Below the pieces are notes generated by a model, which saw nothing but the letters and a program-made list of their open reading frames with translations, was not told the origin of the DNA and did not search any database. The position numbers were made by a program, and so were the translations under genes. DNA of 64,000 nucleotides from NCBI RefSeq assembly GCF_002575655.3, contig NC_053039.3, positions 239,670,622 to 239,734,621 on the forward strand. Direction: 5' to 3'. This document shows, one piece after another, positions 1 through 10,799 of this stretch. Numbering within the stretch: position 1 is the stretch's first letter; each line of letters begins with the position of its first letter. This DNA comes from Aegilops tauschii subsp. strangulata. Lineage: Eukaryota > Streptophyta > Magnoliopsida > Poales > Poaceae.

Positions 1-1162
1 TCACAAGTGCTAGTCTGGCAACACCTTCATCTTGAGTATATTCGTAGTCGGAGTGATAACTTCTTTCGGAGTGATTGTCGGAGTCGGAACCGGATACCCA
101 TTCACCAACATGAGCTTGATGTCTACCTTTTGTGTAGCTCCTTGATGACTTATCCTTCCTTTCCGAATCCTTGCTTCTCCGAGAGGGTCTTCGTTCATAA
201 CGATCATCCCTACTCCTTTCTCTTGGTGGTGATTCTTCTCTTCTACTCCTTCTTTTGGGAGAATCTTCTCTTCTTTTGTAGGGAGCCGTGCACTCATTGG
301 AGTAGTGTCCGGGTCTTCCACAATTGTAGCAATTTCTTTCGCGACTTGAAGATCTCTTGTCATTGTAGGACCTTGACTTGGAGCTTCTTTCCTTGCTCCT
401 TCTCTTGTAGAATTTGTTGAAGTTCTTCACCATTAGACTCAATTATTCATTGAAGGTTTGCTTCTCACTTGATGATGTGGGGGCATCACATGAGGCTTTG
501 TAAGCACCACTTGACTTGTTGTGAAGCTCTTCCTTATCCTTAAGTGACATCTCATGAGCAACAATTCTTCCAATGACTTCCGTTGGCTTGAGATCTTTGT
601 AGTTGGGCACCATTTGGATCAATGTGCACACGGTGTCATATTTTCCATCCAAGTCTCTTAGGATCTTCTTGATGATGAATCTATCGGTCATCTCTTCACT
701 TACTAAGCCGACAATCTCATTTGTGATGAGATCAAGCCTAGAGTACATTTCAGCGACACCTTCACCATCCTTCATTTTGAACTTGTCAAGTTGACTTTGA
801 AGCACATCCAATTTGGATTCTTTGACGGAGTCGGTACCTTCGTGCATATCAATCAAAGTATCCCAAATTTCCTTTGCATTCTCAGCACGGCTGATTTTGT
901 TGAATTCCTCGGGGCACAATCTGTTGAAGAGAATATCACAAGCTTGAGCATTGTATTGCAGCATCTTCAACTCTTCCGTAGTAGCTTCATGGTTTTGTTC
1001 TCTCCCATCAAAGAATTCACCTTGCAAGCCAATACACACAATAGCCCAAACGGCGGGGTTATGTCCAAGAATATGCATTTTCATCTTATGCTTCCAACTA
1101 GCAAAATTTGCACCATCAAAGTAAGGACCTCTACGGTGGTAATTTCCCTCGCTAGACGCCAT
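1..1162 (-). pseudogene. Copia gag polyprotein (5' part, runs off window)
   Basis: Gag builds the cytoplasmic virus-like particle of a Ty1/copia retrotransposon. The frame starts with MASSEGNYHRRGPYFDG at 1162 and reads leftward. The first 240 residues match the copia-type gag region (gag-polypeptide/UBN2 family, with the usual YFDGANFASWKHKM start). A CCHC zinc knuckle (CYNCGRPGHYSNEC) is encoded at 290-331, followed by an Arg/Ser-rich stretch typical of these elements. The same frame stays open to the window edge except for one TAA at 443-445, so the copy is probably defective. It lies 72 bp inside the primer-binding site, as expected. Protease, integrase and RT would lie left of the window. 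The family assignment is strong; the element name is not claimed. Confidence 0.85.
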
Positions 1163-1233
1163 ACTCTCCTAGGTTGTGAAACCAAGGCTATGACCACCAA
1201 AAGCTAGGGAAATCAAACCAAATGGAGACCAAA

Positions 1234-1245
1234 GCTCTGATACCA
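1234..1245 (-). other. Primer-binding site of the copia element
   Basis: On the minus strand the sequence TGGTATCAGAGC sits two bases inside the LTR end. This is the initiator-tRNA-Met type primer-binding site standard for plant copia elements, and it fixes the inner edge of the 5' LTR near 1248. Confidence 0.85.
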
Positions 1246-1411
1246 CTTGTAGGATCGAAAGTATGTCTAGGGGGGGTGATTAGACTACTTGACCAAATAA
1301 AAATCTAGCCTTTTCCCAATTTTAGTTCTTGGCAGATTTTAGCAACTTTGCACAAGTCAAGCAAACAACCTACACATGCAAATTCTAAGAGTATAGCAGC
1401 GGAGAGTAAAA

Positions 1412-2999
1412 TGCTACCTCTTGAGCACCGCGTTGGTTTTTCCCTTGAAGAGGAAAGGGTGATGCAGTAAAGTAGCGTAAGTATTTCCCTCAGTTTTGAG
1501 AACCAAGGTATCAATCCAGTAGGAGACCACGCTCAAGTCCCTCGCACCTACACAAACAAATAAGAACCTCACAACCAACACGATAAAGGGGTTGTCAATC
1601 CCTTCACGGTCACTTACGAGAGTGAGATCTGATAGATATGATAAGATAATATTTTTGCTATTTTTATGATAAAGAGAAATAAAGATGCAAAGTAAAATAA
1701 AAGGCAATAGAAATAGCTAAGTGTTGGAAGATTAATATGATGGAAAATAGACCCGGGGGCCATAGGTTTCACTAGTGGCTTCTCTCAAGAGCATAAGTAT
1801 TACGGTGGGTGAACAAATTACTGTCGAGCAATTGATAGAATTGAGCACAGTTATGAGAATATCTAGGTATGATCATGTATATAGGCATCACGTCCGTGAC
1901 AAGTAGACCGACTCCTGCGTGCATCTACTACTATTACTCCACACATCGACCGCTATCCAGCATGCATCTAGAGTATTAAGTTCATAAGAACAGAGTAACG
2001 CTTTAAGCAAGATGACATGATGTAGAGGGATAAACTCATGCAATATGATATAAACCCCATCTTGTTATCCTTGATGGCAACAATACAATACATGCCTTGC
2101 TGCCCCTGCTGTCACTGGGAAAGGACACCGCAAGATTGAACCCAAAGCAAAGCACTTCTCCCATTGCAAGAAAGATCAATCTAGTAGGCCAAACCAAACT
2201 GATAATTCGAAGAGACTTGCAAAGATAATCAATCATACGTAAAAGAATTCAGAGAAGATTCAAATATTTTTCATAGATAAACTTGATCATAAACCCACAA
2301 TTCATCGGTCCCGACAAACACACCGCAAAAGAAGATTACATCGAATAGATCTCCACAAGAATCGTGGAGAACTTTGTGTTGAGATCCAAAGAGAGAGAAG
2401 AATCCATCTTGCTAATAACTATGGACCCGAAGGTCTGAGGTAAACTACTCACACATCATCGGAGAGGCTATGGTGTTGATGTAGAAGCCCTCCGTGATCA
2501 ATGCCCCCTCCGGCAGGACGCCGGAAAAGGCCCCAAGATGGGTCTCACGGGTATAGAAGGTTGTGGCGGTGGAATTAGGTTTTCGTGGATGCCTCTGGTG
2601 GTTTGGGGGTACGTAGGTATATATAGAAGGAAGAAGTACGTCGGTGGAGCAACATGGGCCCCACGAGGGTGGAGGGCGCGCCTGGGGGGGGGGGTAGGCA
2701 CGCCCCCTGCCTCGTGCTCTCCTCGTTGATTTCTTGACATGGAATCCAAGTCCTCTGGATCACGTTTGTTCCGAAAATCACGTTCCCGAAGGTTTCATTC
2801 CGTTTGGACTCCGTTTGATATTCTTTTTCTGCGAAACACTGAAATAGGCAAAAAAACGGCAATTTGGGTTGGGCCTCCGGTTAATAGGTTAGTCCCAAAA
2901 ATAATATAAAAGTGTATAAATAAGCCCATTAAACATCCAAAACAGAATATAATGTAGCATGGAACAATAAAAAATTATAGATACGTTGGAGACGTATCA
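1412..2999 (-). repeat. 3' LTR of the Sabrina-like element
   Basis: The LTR is 1588 bp and collinear with 6874-8464. The adjoining internal sequence near 3000-3015 (minus AAACTTGGGATGCT) is a weak, mutated polypurine tract. Confidence 0.9.
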
Positions 3000-5860
3000 A
3001 GCATCCCAAGTTTAATTCCTGCTCGTCCTCGAGTAGGTAAATGATAAAAACAGAATTTTTGATGTGGAATGCTACTTGGCATAATTTTCAATGTAATTCT
3101 CTTAATTGTGGTATGAATGTTCAGATCCGAAAGATTCAAGACAGAAGTTTAATATTGACATAAAAATAATAATACTTCAAGCATACTAACTAAGCAATTA
3201 TGTCTTCTCAAAATAACATGGCCAAAGAAAGTTAGCCCTACAAAATCATATAGTCTGGCTATGCTCTATCTTCATCACACAAAATATTTAAATCATGCAC
3301 AAGCCCGATGACAATCCAAGCAATTGTTTCATACTTTTGGTGTTCTCAAACTTTTTCAATCTTCACGCAATACATGAGCGTGAGCCATGGACATATCACT
3401 ATATGTGGAATAGAATGGTGGTTGTGGAGAAGACAAAAAGGGAGAAGATAGTCTCACATCAACTAGGCATATCAACGGGCTATGGAGATGCCCATCAATA
3501 GATATCAATGTGAGTGAGTAGGGATTGCCATGCAACGGATGCACTAGAGCTATAAGTATATGAAAGCTCAACAAAAGAAACTAAGTGGGTGTGCATCCAA
3601 CTCGCTTGCTCACGAAGACCTAGGGCATTTTGAGGAAGCCCATCATTGGAATATACAAGCCAAGTTCTATAATGAAAATTTCCCACTAGTATATGAAAGT
3701 GACAACATAAGAGACTCTCTATCATGAAGATCATGGTGCTACTTTGAAGCACAAGTGTGGTAAAAAGGATAGTAGCATTGTCCCTTCTCTCTCTTTCTCT
3801 CTTTTTATTTTATTTTATTTAGTCTGGAGTCTCATCCTGACTTATGGGGGAATCATAGTCTCCATCATCCTTTCCTCACTTGGGACAATGCTCTAATAAT
3901 GAAGATCATCACACTTTTATTTTCTTACAACTCAAGAATTACAACTCAATACTTAGAACAACAATATGACTCTATGTGAATGCCTCCGACGGAATACCAG
4001 GATATGCAATGAATCAAGAGTGACATGTATGAAAGAATTATGAACGGTGGCTTTGCCACAAATACGATGTCAAATACATGATCATGCAAAGCAATATGAC
4101 AATGATGGAGCGTGTCATAATAAACGGAACGGTGGTAAGTTGCATGGCAATATATCTTGGAATGGCTATGGAAATGCCATGATAGGTAGGTATGGTGGCT
4201 GTTTTGAGGAAGGTATATGGTGGGTTTATGATACCGGCGATAGGTGCGCGGTATTAGAGAGGCTAGCAATGGTGGAAGGATGAGAGTGCATATAATCCAT
4301 GGACTCAACATTAGTCATAAAGAACTCATATACTTGTTGCAAAAATCTACAAGTTATCGAAACAAAGTATTACGCGCATGCTCCTAGGGGGATAGATTGG
4401 TAGGAAAAGACCATCGCTCGTCCCCGACCGCCACTCATAAGGAAGACAATCAATAAATAAATCATGCTCCGACTTCATCACATAACGGTTCACCATACGT
4501 GCATGCTACGGGAATCACAAACTTTAACACAAGTATTTCTCGCTCGTCCCCGACCGCCACTCATAAGGAAGACAATCAATAAATAAATCATGCTCCGACT
4601 TCATCACATAACGGTTCACCATACGTGCATGCTACGGGAATCACAAACTTTAACACAAGTATTTCTCAAATTCAAAACTACTCAACTTGCATGACTCTAA
4701 TATTACCATCTTCATATCTCAAAACAATTATCAAGCATCAAACTTCTCATAGTATTCAACACACTCATAAGAAAAAATAATAATCTTGAATGCCTATCAT
4801 AACTAAAGCAAATTACCACGCTGTTTTGTAGGAATCTCAAAATAATCTAAGTGAAGCATGAGAGAATAATAGTTTCTATAAAACAAATCCACCGCCGTGC
4901 TCTAGAAGATATAAGTGAAGCACTAGAGCAAAAACTATATAGCTCAAAAGATAAGCACATGGAGTATTCTAACAAATTCCGAATCAAGTGTGTCTCTCTC
5001 AAAAGGTGTGTACAGCAAGGATGATTGTGGCAAACTAACAAATAAATACTCAAATAATACAAGACGCTCCAAGCAAAACACATATCATGTGGTGAATAAA
5101 AATATAGCTCCAAGTAAATTTACCGATGGATGAGGACGAAAGAGGGGATGCCTTCCGGGGCATCCCCAAGCTTTGGCTTTTAGGTGTCCTTAGATTATCT
5201 TGGGGTGCCATGGGCATCCCCAAGATTAGGATCTTGCCACTCCTTGTTCCATACTCCATCAAATCTTTACTCAAAACTTGAAAACTTCACAACACAAAAC
5301 TTAACAGAAAATCTCGTGAGCTCCGTTAGCGAAAGAAAACAAAACACCACTTCAAGGTACTGTAATGAACTCATTCTTTATTTATATTGGTGTTAAACCT
5401 ACTGTATTCCAACTTCTCTATGGTTTATAAACTATTTTACTAGCCATAGATTCATCAAAATAAGCAAACAACACACGAAAAACAGAATCCGTCAAAAACA
5501 GAACAGTCTGTAGTAATCTGTAACTAGCTCAAACTTCTGGAACTCGAAAAATTCAGCCAAAATAGTACGGCCTAAATAATTTGTTTATTGATCTGCTGCA
5601 ATTGGAATCAATATTTTATCACATTCTGGTAATTTTTAACAATTGTTTTTGTGAACAGAAAGTTTCTGGAATTTTCAGCAAGATCAAATAACTATCATCC
5701 AAGAAGATCCTATAGGTTTAACTTGGCACCAACACTAATTAAAACATAAAAAAATCTAACCAGAGGCTAGATCAAATATTTATTCCTAAACAGAAGCAAA
5801 AAGCAAAAAACTAATAATAAAATTGGGTTGCCTCCCACCAAGCGCTATCGTTTAACACCC
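3000..5860 (-). other. Non-coding interior of the Sabrina-like element
   Basis: These 2.9 kb are AT-rich with stops in all frames and no recognisable pol domain. They occupy the place where an autonomous gypsy element would carry protease to integrase. A perfect tandem duplication lies at 4415-4666. Nothing else was identified. Confidence 0.7.
4415..4666. repeat. Perfect 126-bp tandem duplication
   Basis: The unit beginning CGCTCGTCCCCGACCGCC at 4415 recurs at 4541 with no difference seen over 126 bp. It is local to the non-coding interior of the gypsy element. Confidence 0.95.
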
Positions 5861-5864
5861 CTAG

Positions 5865-6698
5865 CTAGGCATAAAAGCAAGGATAGATCTTGGTATTGCC
5901 ATCTTTGGTAGGCAATTCTTCAATAAGACACCTATAACTCTTAGGAGTTTCTTTCTTTCTATTAAGTATCAAACTTCTAGGCACGAAATCGAAAAAATCA
6001 TTTGTAGCAAATGGTTCCTTAAAGATAGCAAAAGGATTGGGATGAACACTTATTGATTTGAGATCCGCAGTTTCCTTATTAAAGGATTCACCTTTATTTT
6101 TAGGAACACACATAAGCTTGGCAATTTTGGTAGGAGGATTTGAAGTGTTCTTTACGGAAGAAAAGGCGGTCCCCAAGTTGGTAATGATACCCTCAAGTTT
6201 ATCGATTCTAGTAGAATCTTGATTTATTCTTTCATTAACCATGGGTTCCTTTTCTTTATTTTTTTAAAGTGACTCCTACCTTAGATGCATATTGGGTAAT
6301 TTGGTTGTGGATCTTTTTATCCAAATTTTCGATTAACTCTACGGTAGCAACTTTATTTTCAATAATTTCAAGTCTTTGCATCACATGCTCCAAAGTTAAC
6401 ATAGTTCCATTAACCAAAAGAGGTGGTGGGCCAAACAAATCTATCATAGCATTATAAGAATCAAAAGTATGGCTACCCAAGAAATTTCCTCCGGTAATGG
6501 TATCAAGAATGTATCTATTCCAAGGAGTGATGCCTACATAAAAACTGCGAAGAAGAAGGAAGTAGATTTCTTCCTAGTAGATCTATTTTGCGCATTGCAA
6601 ATTCTGTACCAAGCATCTTTTAGATTTTCTCCCTCCCTTTGTTTAAAATTAAGAACTTCATTCTCGGGAGATAAGGGAGTAGATAAAGGACTAGCCAT
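5865..6698 (-). pseudogene. Decayed gag of the Sabrina-like element
   Basis: A gag-like frame starts at the ATG at 6698 (MASPLSTPLSPENEVLNFKQ) and continues in three pieces: 6698-6534, 6480-6256 and 6242-5865. The pieces are in different frames, so at least two frameshifts have occurred. The first part contains the ENLKDAWYRI stretch seen in Athila-type Triticeae gags. The middle part has a heptad-like helical region (LEHVMQRLEIIENKVATVEL). No zinc knuckle or protease follows. The ATG lies about 150 bp after the primer-binding site. The product would be a particle protein but cannot be made from this copy. Confidence 0.75.
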
Positions 6699-6844
6699 AA
6701 CGACAAAGCGAGCGGAAAAGAGAGGGCGAATAAAACGGCAAGGGTGAAGTGGGGGAGAGGAAAACGAGAGGGAAATGGAAAATAATGTAATGCAAGGGAT
6801 AAGGGTTTGTGATGGGTACTTGGTATGTTGACTTTTGCGTAGAC

Positions 6845-6862
6845 TCCCCGGCAACGGCGCCA
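6845..6862 (-). other. Primer-binding site of the Sabrina-like element
   Basis: The minus strand reads TGGCGCCGTTGCCGGGGA eleven bases inside the 5' LTR. It is the usual primer-binding sequence of Athila-type Triticeae gypsy elements (usually assigned to tRNA-Asp, from recall). Confidence 0.85.
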
Positions 6863-6873
6863 GAAATCCTTCT

Positions 6874-8464
6874 TGCTACCTCTTGAGCACTGCGTTGGTT
6901 TTTCCCTTTAAGAGGAAAGGGTGATGCAGTAAAGTAGCGTAAGTATTTCCCTCAGTTTTGAGAACCAAGGTATCAATCCAGTAGGAGACCACGCTCAAGT
7001 CCCTCGCACCTACACAAACAAATAAGAACCTCGCAACCAACGCGATAAAGGGGTTGTCAATCCCTTCACGGTCACTTACGAGAGTGAGATCTGATAGATA
7101 TGATAAGATAATATTTTTGGTATTTTTATGATAAAGAGAAATAAAGATGCAAAGTAAAATAAAAGGCAATAGAAATAGCTAAGTGTTGGAAGATTAATAT
7201 GATGGAAAATAGACCCGGGGCCATAGGTTTCACTAGTGGCTTCTCTCAAGAGCATAAGTATTACGGTGGGTGAACAAATTACTGTCGAGCAATTGATAGA
7301 ATTGAGCACAGTTATGAGAATATCTAGGTATGATCATGTATATAGGCATCACGTCCGTGACAAGTAGACCGACTCCTGCCTGCATCTACTACTATTACTC
7401 CACACATCGACCGCTATCCAGCATGCATCTAGAGTATTAAGTTCATAAGAACAGAGTAACGCTTTAAGCAAGATGACATGATGTAGAGGGATAAACTCAT
7501 GCAATATGATATAAACCCCATCTTGTTATCCTCGATGGCAACAATACAATACGTGCCTTGCTGCCCCTGCTGTCACTGGGAAAGGACACCGCAAGATTGA
7601 AGCCAAAGCAAAGCACTTCTCCCATTGCAAGAAAGATCAATCTAGTAGGCCAAACCAAACTGATAATCCGAAGAGACTTGCAAAGATAATCAATCATACG
7701 TAAAAAAATTCAGAGAAGATTCAAATATTGTTCATAGATAAACTTGATCATAAACCCACAATTCATCGGTCCCGACAAACACACCGCAAAAGGAGATTAC
7801 ATCGAATAGATCTCCACAAGAATCGTGGAGAACTTTGTATTGAGATCCAAAGAGAGAGAAGAAGCCATCTAGCTAATAACTATGGACCCGAAGGTCTGAG
7901 GTAAACTACTCACACATCATCGGAGAGGCTATGGTGTTGATGTAGAAGCCCTCCGTGATCAATGCCCCCTCCGGCAGGACGCCAGAAAAGGCCCCTAGAT
8001 GGGATATCACGGGTACAGAAGGTTGTGGCGGTGGAATTAGGTTTTTGTGGATGCCTCTGGTGGTTTGGGGGTACGTAGGTATATATAGGAGGAACAAGTA
8101 CGTCGGTGGAGCAACATGGGCCCCACAAGGGTGGAGGGCGCGCCTGGGGGGGGGGGGGGTAGGCGCGCCCCCTGCCTTGTGCTCGCCTCGTTGATTTCTT
8201 GACGTGGACTCCAAGTCCTCTGGATCACGTTTGTTTCGAAAATCACGTTCCCGAAGGTTTCATTCCGTTTGGACTCCGTTTGATATTCTTTTTCTGCGAA
8301 ACACTGAAATAGGCAAAAAAACAGCAATTTGGGCTGGGCCTCCGGTTAATAGGTTAGTCCCAAAAATAATATAAAAGTGTATAAATAAGCCCATTAAACA
8401 TCCAAAACAGAATATAATAAAGCATGGAACAATAAAAAATTATAGATACGTTGGAGACGTATCA
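6874..8464 (-). repeat. 5' LTR of the Sabrina-like element
   Basis: The LTR is 1591 bp, TG to CA on the minus strand, and nearly identical to the 3' LTR at 1412-2999. Differences include scattered substitutions and the length of a poly-G tract near 8146. A TATA-like TATATATA lies near 8080. The primer-binding site follows at 6845-6862. Confidence 0.9.
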
Positions 8465-9055
8465 TAAAACAATTGCATATGAAGGTAAAGGGAGGAGTTT
8501 GAGGGAGCAAACGCAATGTTGACACAGAGATTTTTTATCCATGGTTCCGATAGGTGGTGCTATCGTACATTCATGTTGATGGAGACTTCGACCCACGAAG
8601 GGTACGGTTGTGCGAGTCCACGGAGGGCTCCACCCACGAAGGGTCCATGAAGAAGCAACCTTGTCTATCCCACCATGGCCGTCGCCCATGAAGGACTTGC
8701 CTCACTCGGGTAGATCTTCACCACAATCTTGACGGAGGCTCCCAAGTGACACCTAGCCAATCTAGGAGACACCACTCTCCAAGAGGTAACAAATGGTGTG
8801 TTGATGATGAACTCCTTGCTCTTGTGCTTCAAATGATAGTATCCCCAACACTCAACTCTCTCTCATAGGATTGGATTTGGTGGAAAGAAGATTTGAGTGG
8901 AAAGCAACTTGGCGAAGGCTAGAGATCAAGGTTTATGTGGTTGGAATGGAATATCTTGACCTCAACACAAGTGTAGGTGGTTCTCTCTCAGAAAATCGTT
9001 GGAAGTGTAGGCATGTTCTGATGGCTCTCTCCACGAATGAAGAGTGGGTGGAGGG

Positions 9056-9065
9056 GTATATATAG
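9056..9065 (-). promoter_or_regulatory. TATA box of the copia LTR
   Basis: The minus strand reads GGCTATATATACCCCTCC. It lies between the palindrome array (upstream, U3-like) and the gene-leader-like remainder of the LTR, the usual place for an LTR promoter. Transcription would run leftward into gag. Confidence 0.55.
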
Positions 9066-9108
9066 CCTCCACACAAAATCTAACCATTACACACAATTTA
9101 CCAAACTC

Positions 9109-9570
9109 GGTGGGACCGAATCATGAAAGTCGGTCGGACCGATTTGGTTCATAATGTGAACGTTAGGATTTTCGGTGGGACCGACACGTCAACTCGGTGG
9201 GACCGATTTCATTAGGGTTAGGGCATAACGTAATCTCGGTGAGACTGATTACACAAACTCGGTGAGACCGATTTTGGTAATAGACTAACCAGAGAGTTGG
9301 TCAGCAAACTCGGTGGGACCGATTCGCTCATCTCGGTTGGACCGAAACGTTACGAAAGGGAAACAGAGAGTTTGCATTGCAATCTCGGTGGGATCGATCA
9401 CTCATCTCGGTTTGACCGAAACATTACGAGTGGAAACAGAGAGATTAAAATCCCATCTCGGTGAGACCGAGATCCCTATCGGTGAGACCGAAAATACTAG
9501 GGTTTCTGGCAGTGGCTATGTCAAGAGAACTCGTTGGCGCCGGATAGAAAATTTTGGTGGGGCCGAGTTT
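9109..9570. repeat. Array of 13 TCGGT-NNN-ACCGA palindromes
   Basis: Thirteen copies of CTCGGTGGGACCGA-like motifs start near 9109, 9131, 9173, 9194, 9235, 9258, 9309, 9334, 9384, 9406, 9456, 9477 and 9554. Each is an imperfect palindrome with a 3-5 base centre. Spacing is irregular (about 20-75 bp), so this is not a simple tandem repeat. The array sits directly upstream of the LTR TATA box on the minus strand. Confidence 0.85.
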
Positions 9571-9926
9571 GACTTTTGGTTTTGGGACATATGTGGATAT
9601 GAGAAAGTAGTTGAGGGCTTTGGAGCATATCACTAAGCATTTTGAGCAAGAACCTCATTAAGCAGCACCTCACCCCCTCTTAATAGTATTGGCTTTTCCT
9701 ATGGACTCAATGTGATCTTGGATCACTAAAATGAAAAATGTAGAGTCTTGTGCTTTGAGCTTGAGCCAATCCTTTTGTCCTTAGCATTTTGAGGGGTCCA
9801 CTTTTCTCATCCATGCCATGCCAATCATTGAGCTTTCCTGAAATATTTATCTTGAAATAGCATTATCTCAATGAGCTACATGTTGTTAGGAATTACCAAA
9901 ACCACCCGGGGATAGTTGCACTTTCA

Positions 9927-10300
9927 GCACACAATATTTACCCAGGTTCGGGCCCTCTCTAAGAGGTAAAACCCTACGTCCTGCTTGCTTATATTGCTTG
10001 TGTATATGGGGATTGCAGAATTGATCTACCACGAGATCGGATGAACTAAACCCTAAACTAGTAGGATGGTGATTGTTCTCCTAGCCTCTACGGACTAAAC
10101 CCTCTGGTTTATATAGACACTAGGGGTATTAGGGTTTACATATAGTCGGTTACATCAAGGGAACGCCGGATCTTCCACCTTGCCTTGGAGTACACACCAA
10201 GGCACAAAAGGTCTTCGGTCCAGATATAGTACGGCCCAATAGTCCGTCCTATGAGAGATAGGCCAGCCACTCGAGGAACCCCTAGTCCAGGACCTCCATA
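9927..10300 (-). repeat. Partial 3' LTR of the Tat-like element
   Basis: Read on the minus strand it ends in CCCGAACCTGGGTAAATATT, the R/U5 type end common in Triticeae gypsy LTRs. It has TATATAAACC at about 10,109-10,118 and the leader ATCTCGTGGTAGATCAA. The inner edge is placed at 10,300 because a purine run (minus AGTTCGGGGGCTAC, 10,301-10,314) abuts it as a polypurine tract would. Confidence 0.65.
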
Positions 10301-10799
10301 GTAGCCCCCGAACTAGCCTTCAACACCGGAGTTCAACCACCCTGGGCTTCCCGAAGTCTTCGACTTGCGAGGCGAGTTCCCATCTTCTCCCTGTTCATCT
10401 GATTCCAACAGTTTGACAACCGATGACTTCTCACTCTATCACAGAGTAGTGGTCCCTCACCATTAACTTTGTCAAGCGTGACCCTCGATTTCCGTGCGTC
10501 TGCCAGCAGGTGAACATGCTGGCTCTTTTTACAAGAACACCCTCCTAGGACCAGAAAACATGCCTATAAAATAAGCCAAGGATGCATTAGGTGATTCATT
10601 CATCCCTAACCAAGCAAATCCCTGCCCAAAGAAAACTCAAGGCACATGGCCGGCGCCCCTGGCTCATCCTCACGGCCAACTCCCGGGCGACTGGTGTAGT
10701 TGCTCCGTTTCGCTCCTCCAGCTGTGCGATCTCCAACGGGAAGGATACCTCCCAGCCGTGGATCTCGTCACCCTCCGAGCTGGATTGACTTCAGTGAAT

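Larger units (their letters stand above)
1412..8464 (-). mobile_element. Sabrina-like gypsy LTR retrotransposon, nested in the copia LTR
   Basis: A complete 7.05-kb element in minus orientation has LTRs at 6874-8464 (5') and 1412-2999 (3'). Both begin TGATACGTCTCC and end GGTAGCA when read on the minus strand. A perfect 5-bp target duplication TAAAA flanks it (1407-1411 and 8465-8469). The internal region carries only a decayed gag; no protease, RT, RNase H or integrase is visible, so the element is non-autonomous. The long LTRs and gag-only interior fit the Sabrina family of barley and wheat; that name is from recall. Confidence 0.85.
1248..9926 (-). mobile_element. Copia 5' LTR, split by a gypsy insertion
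   Basis: The LTR reads on the minus strand from TGAAAGTGCAACTATCCC at 9926 down to CCTACA at 1248. It is present as 8465-9926 and 1248-1411, about 1.62 kb once the nested gypsy element (1412-8464) and one 5-bp duplication are removed. It begins TG, ends CA, and the primer-binding site follows directly. It contains a TATA box at about 9056-9065 and an array of palindromic TCGGT/ACCGA motifs at 9109-9570. The 3' LTR and the far target duplication lie outside the window. Confidence 0.85.

Noticed and set aside
7..420. Open plus- and minus-strand frames across the left edge
   Set aside because: The true gag frame with its CCHC knuckle runs on the minus strand through this interval. The other frames are shadows of its Arg/Ser-rich codons.
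2677..2696. Poly-G tract in the Sabrina-like LTRs as a functional quadruplex
   Set aside because: It is a simple homopolymer of different length in the two LTRs, most likely slippage.
9109..9570. CRISPR-like array of palindromic repeats
   Set aside because: Spacing is irregular, repeats are degenerate and about 14 bp, and the host is a plant. It is an LTR feature.
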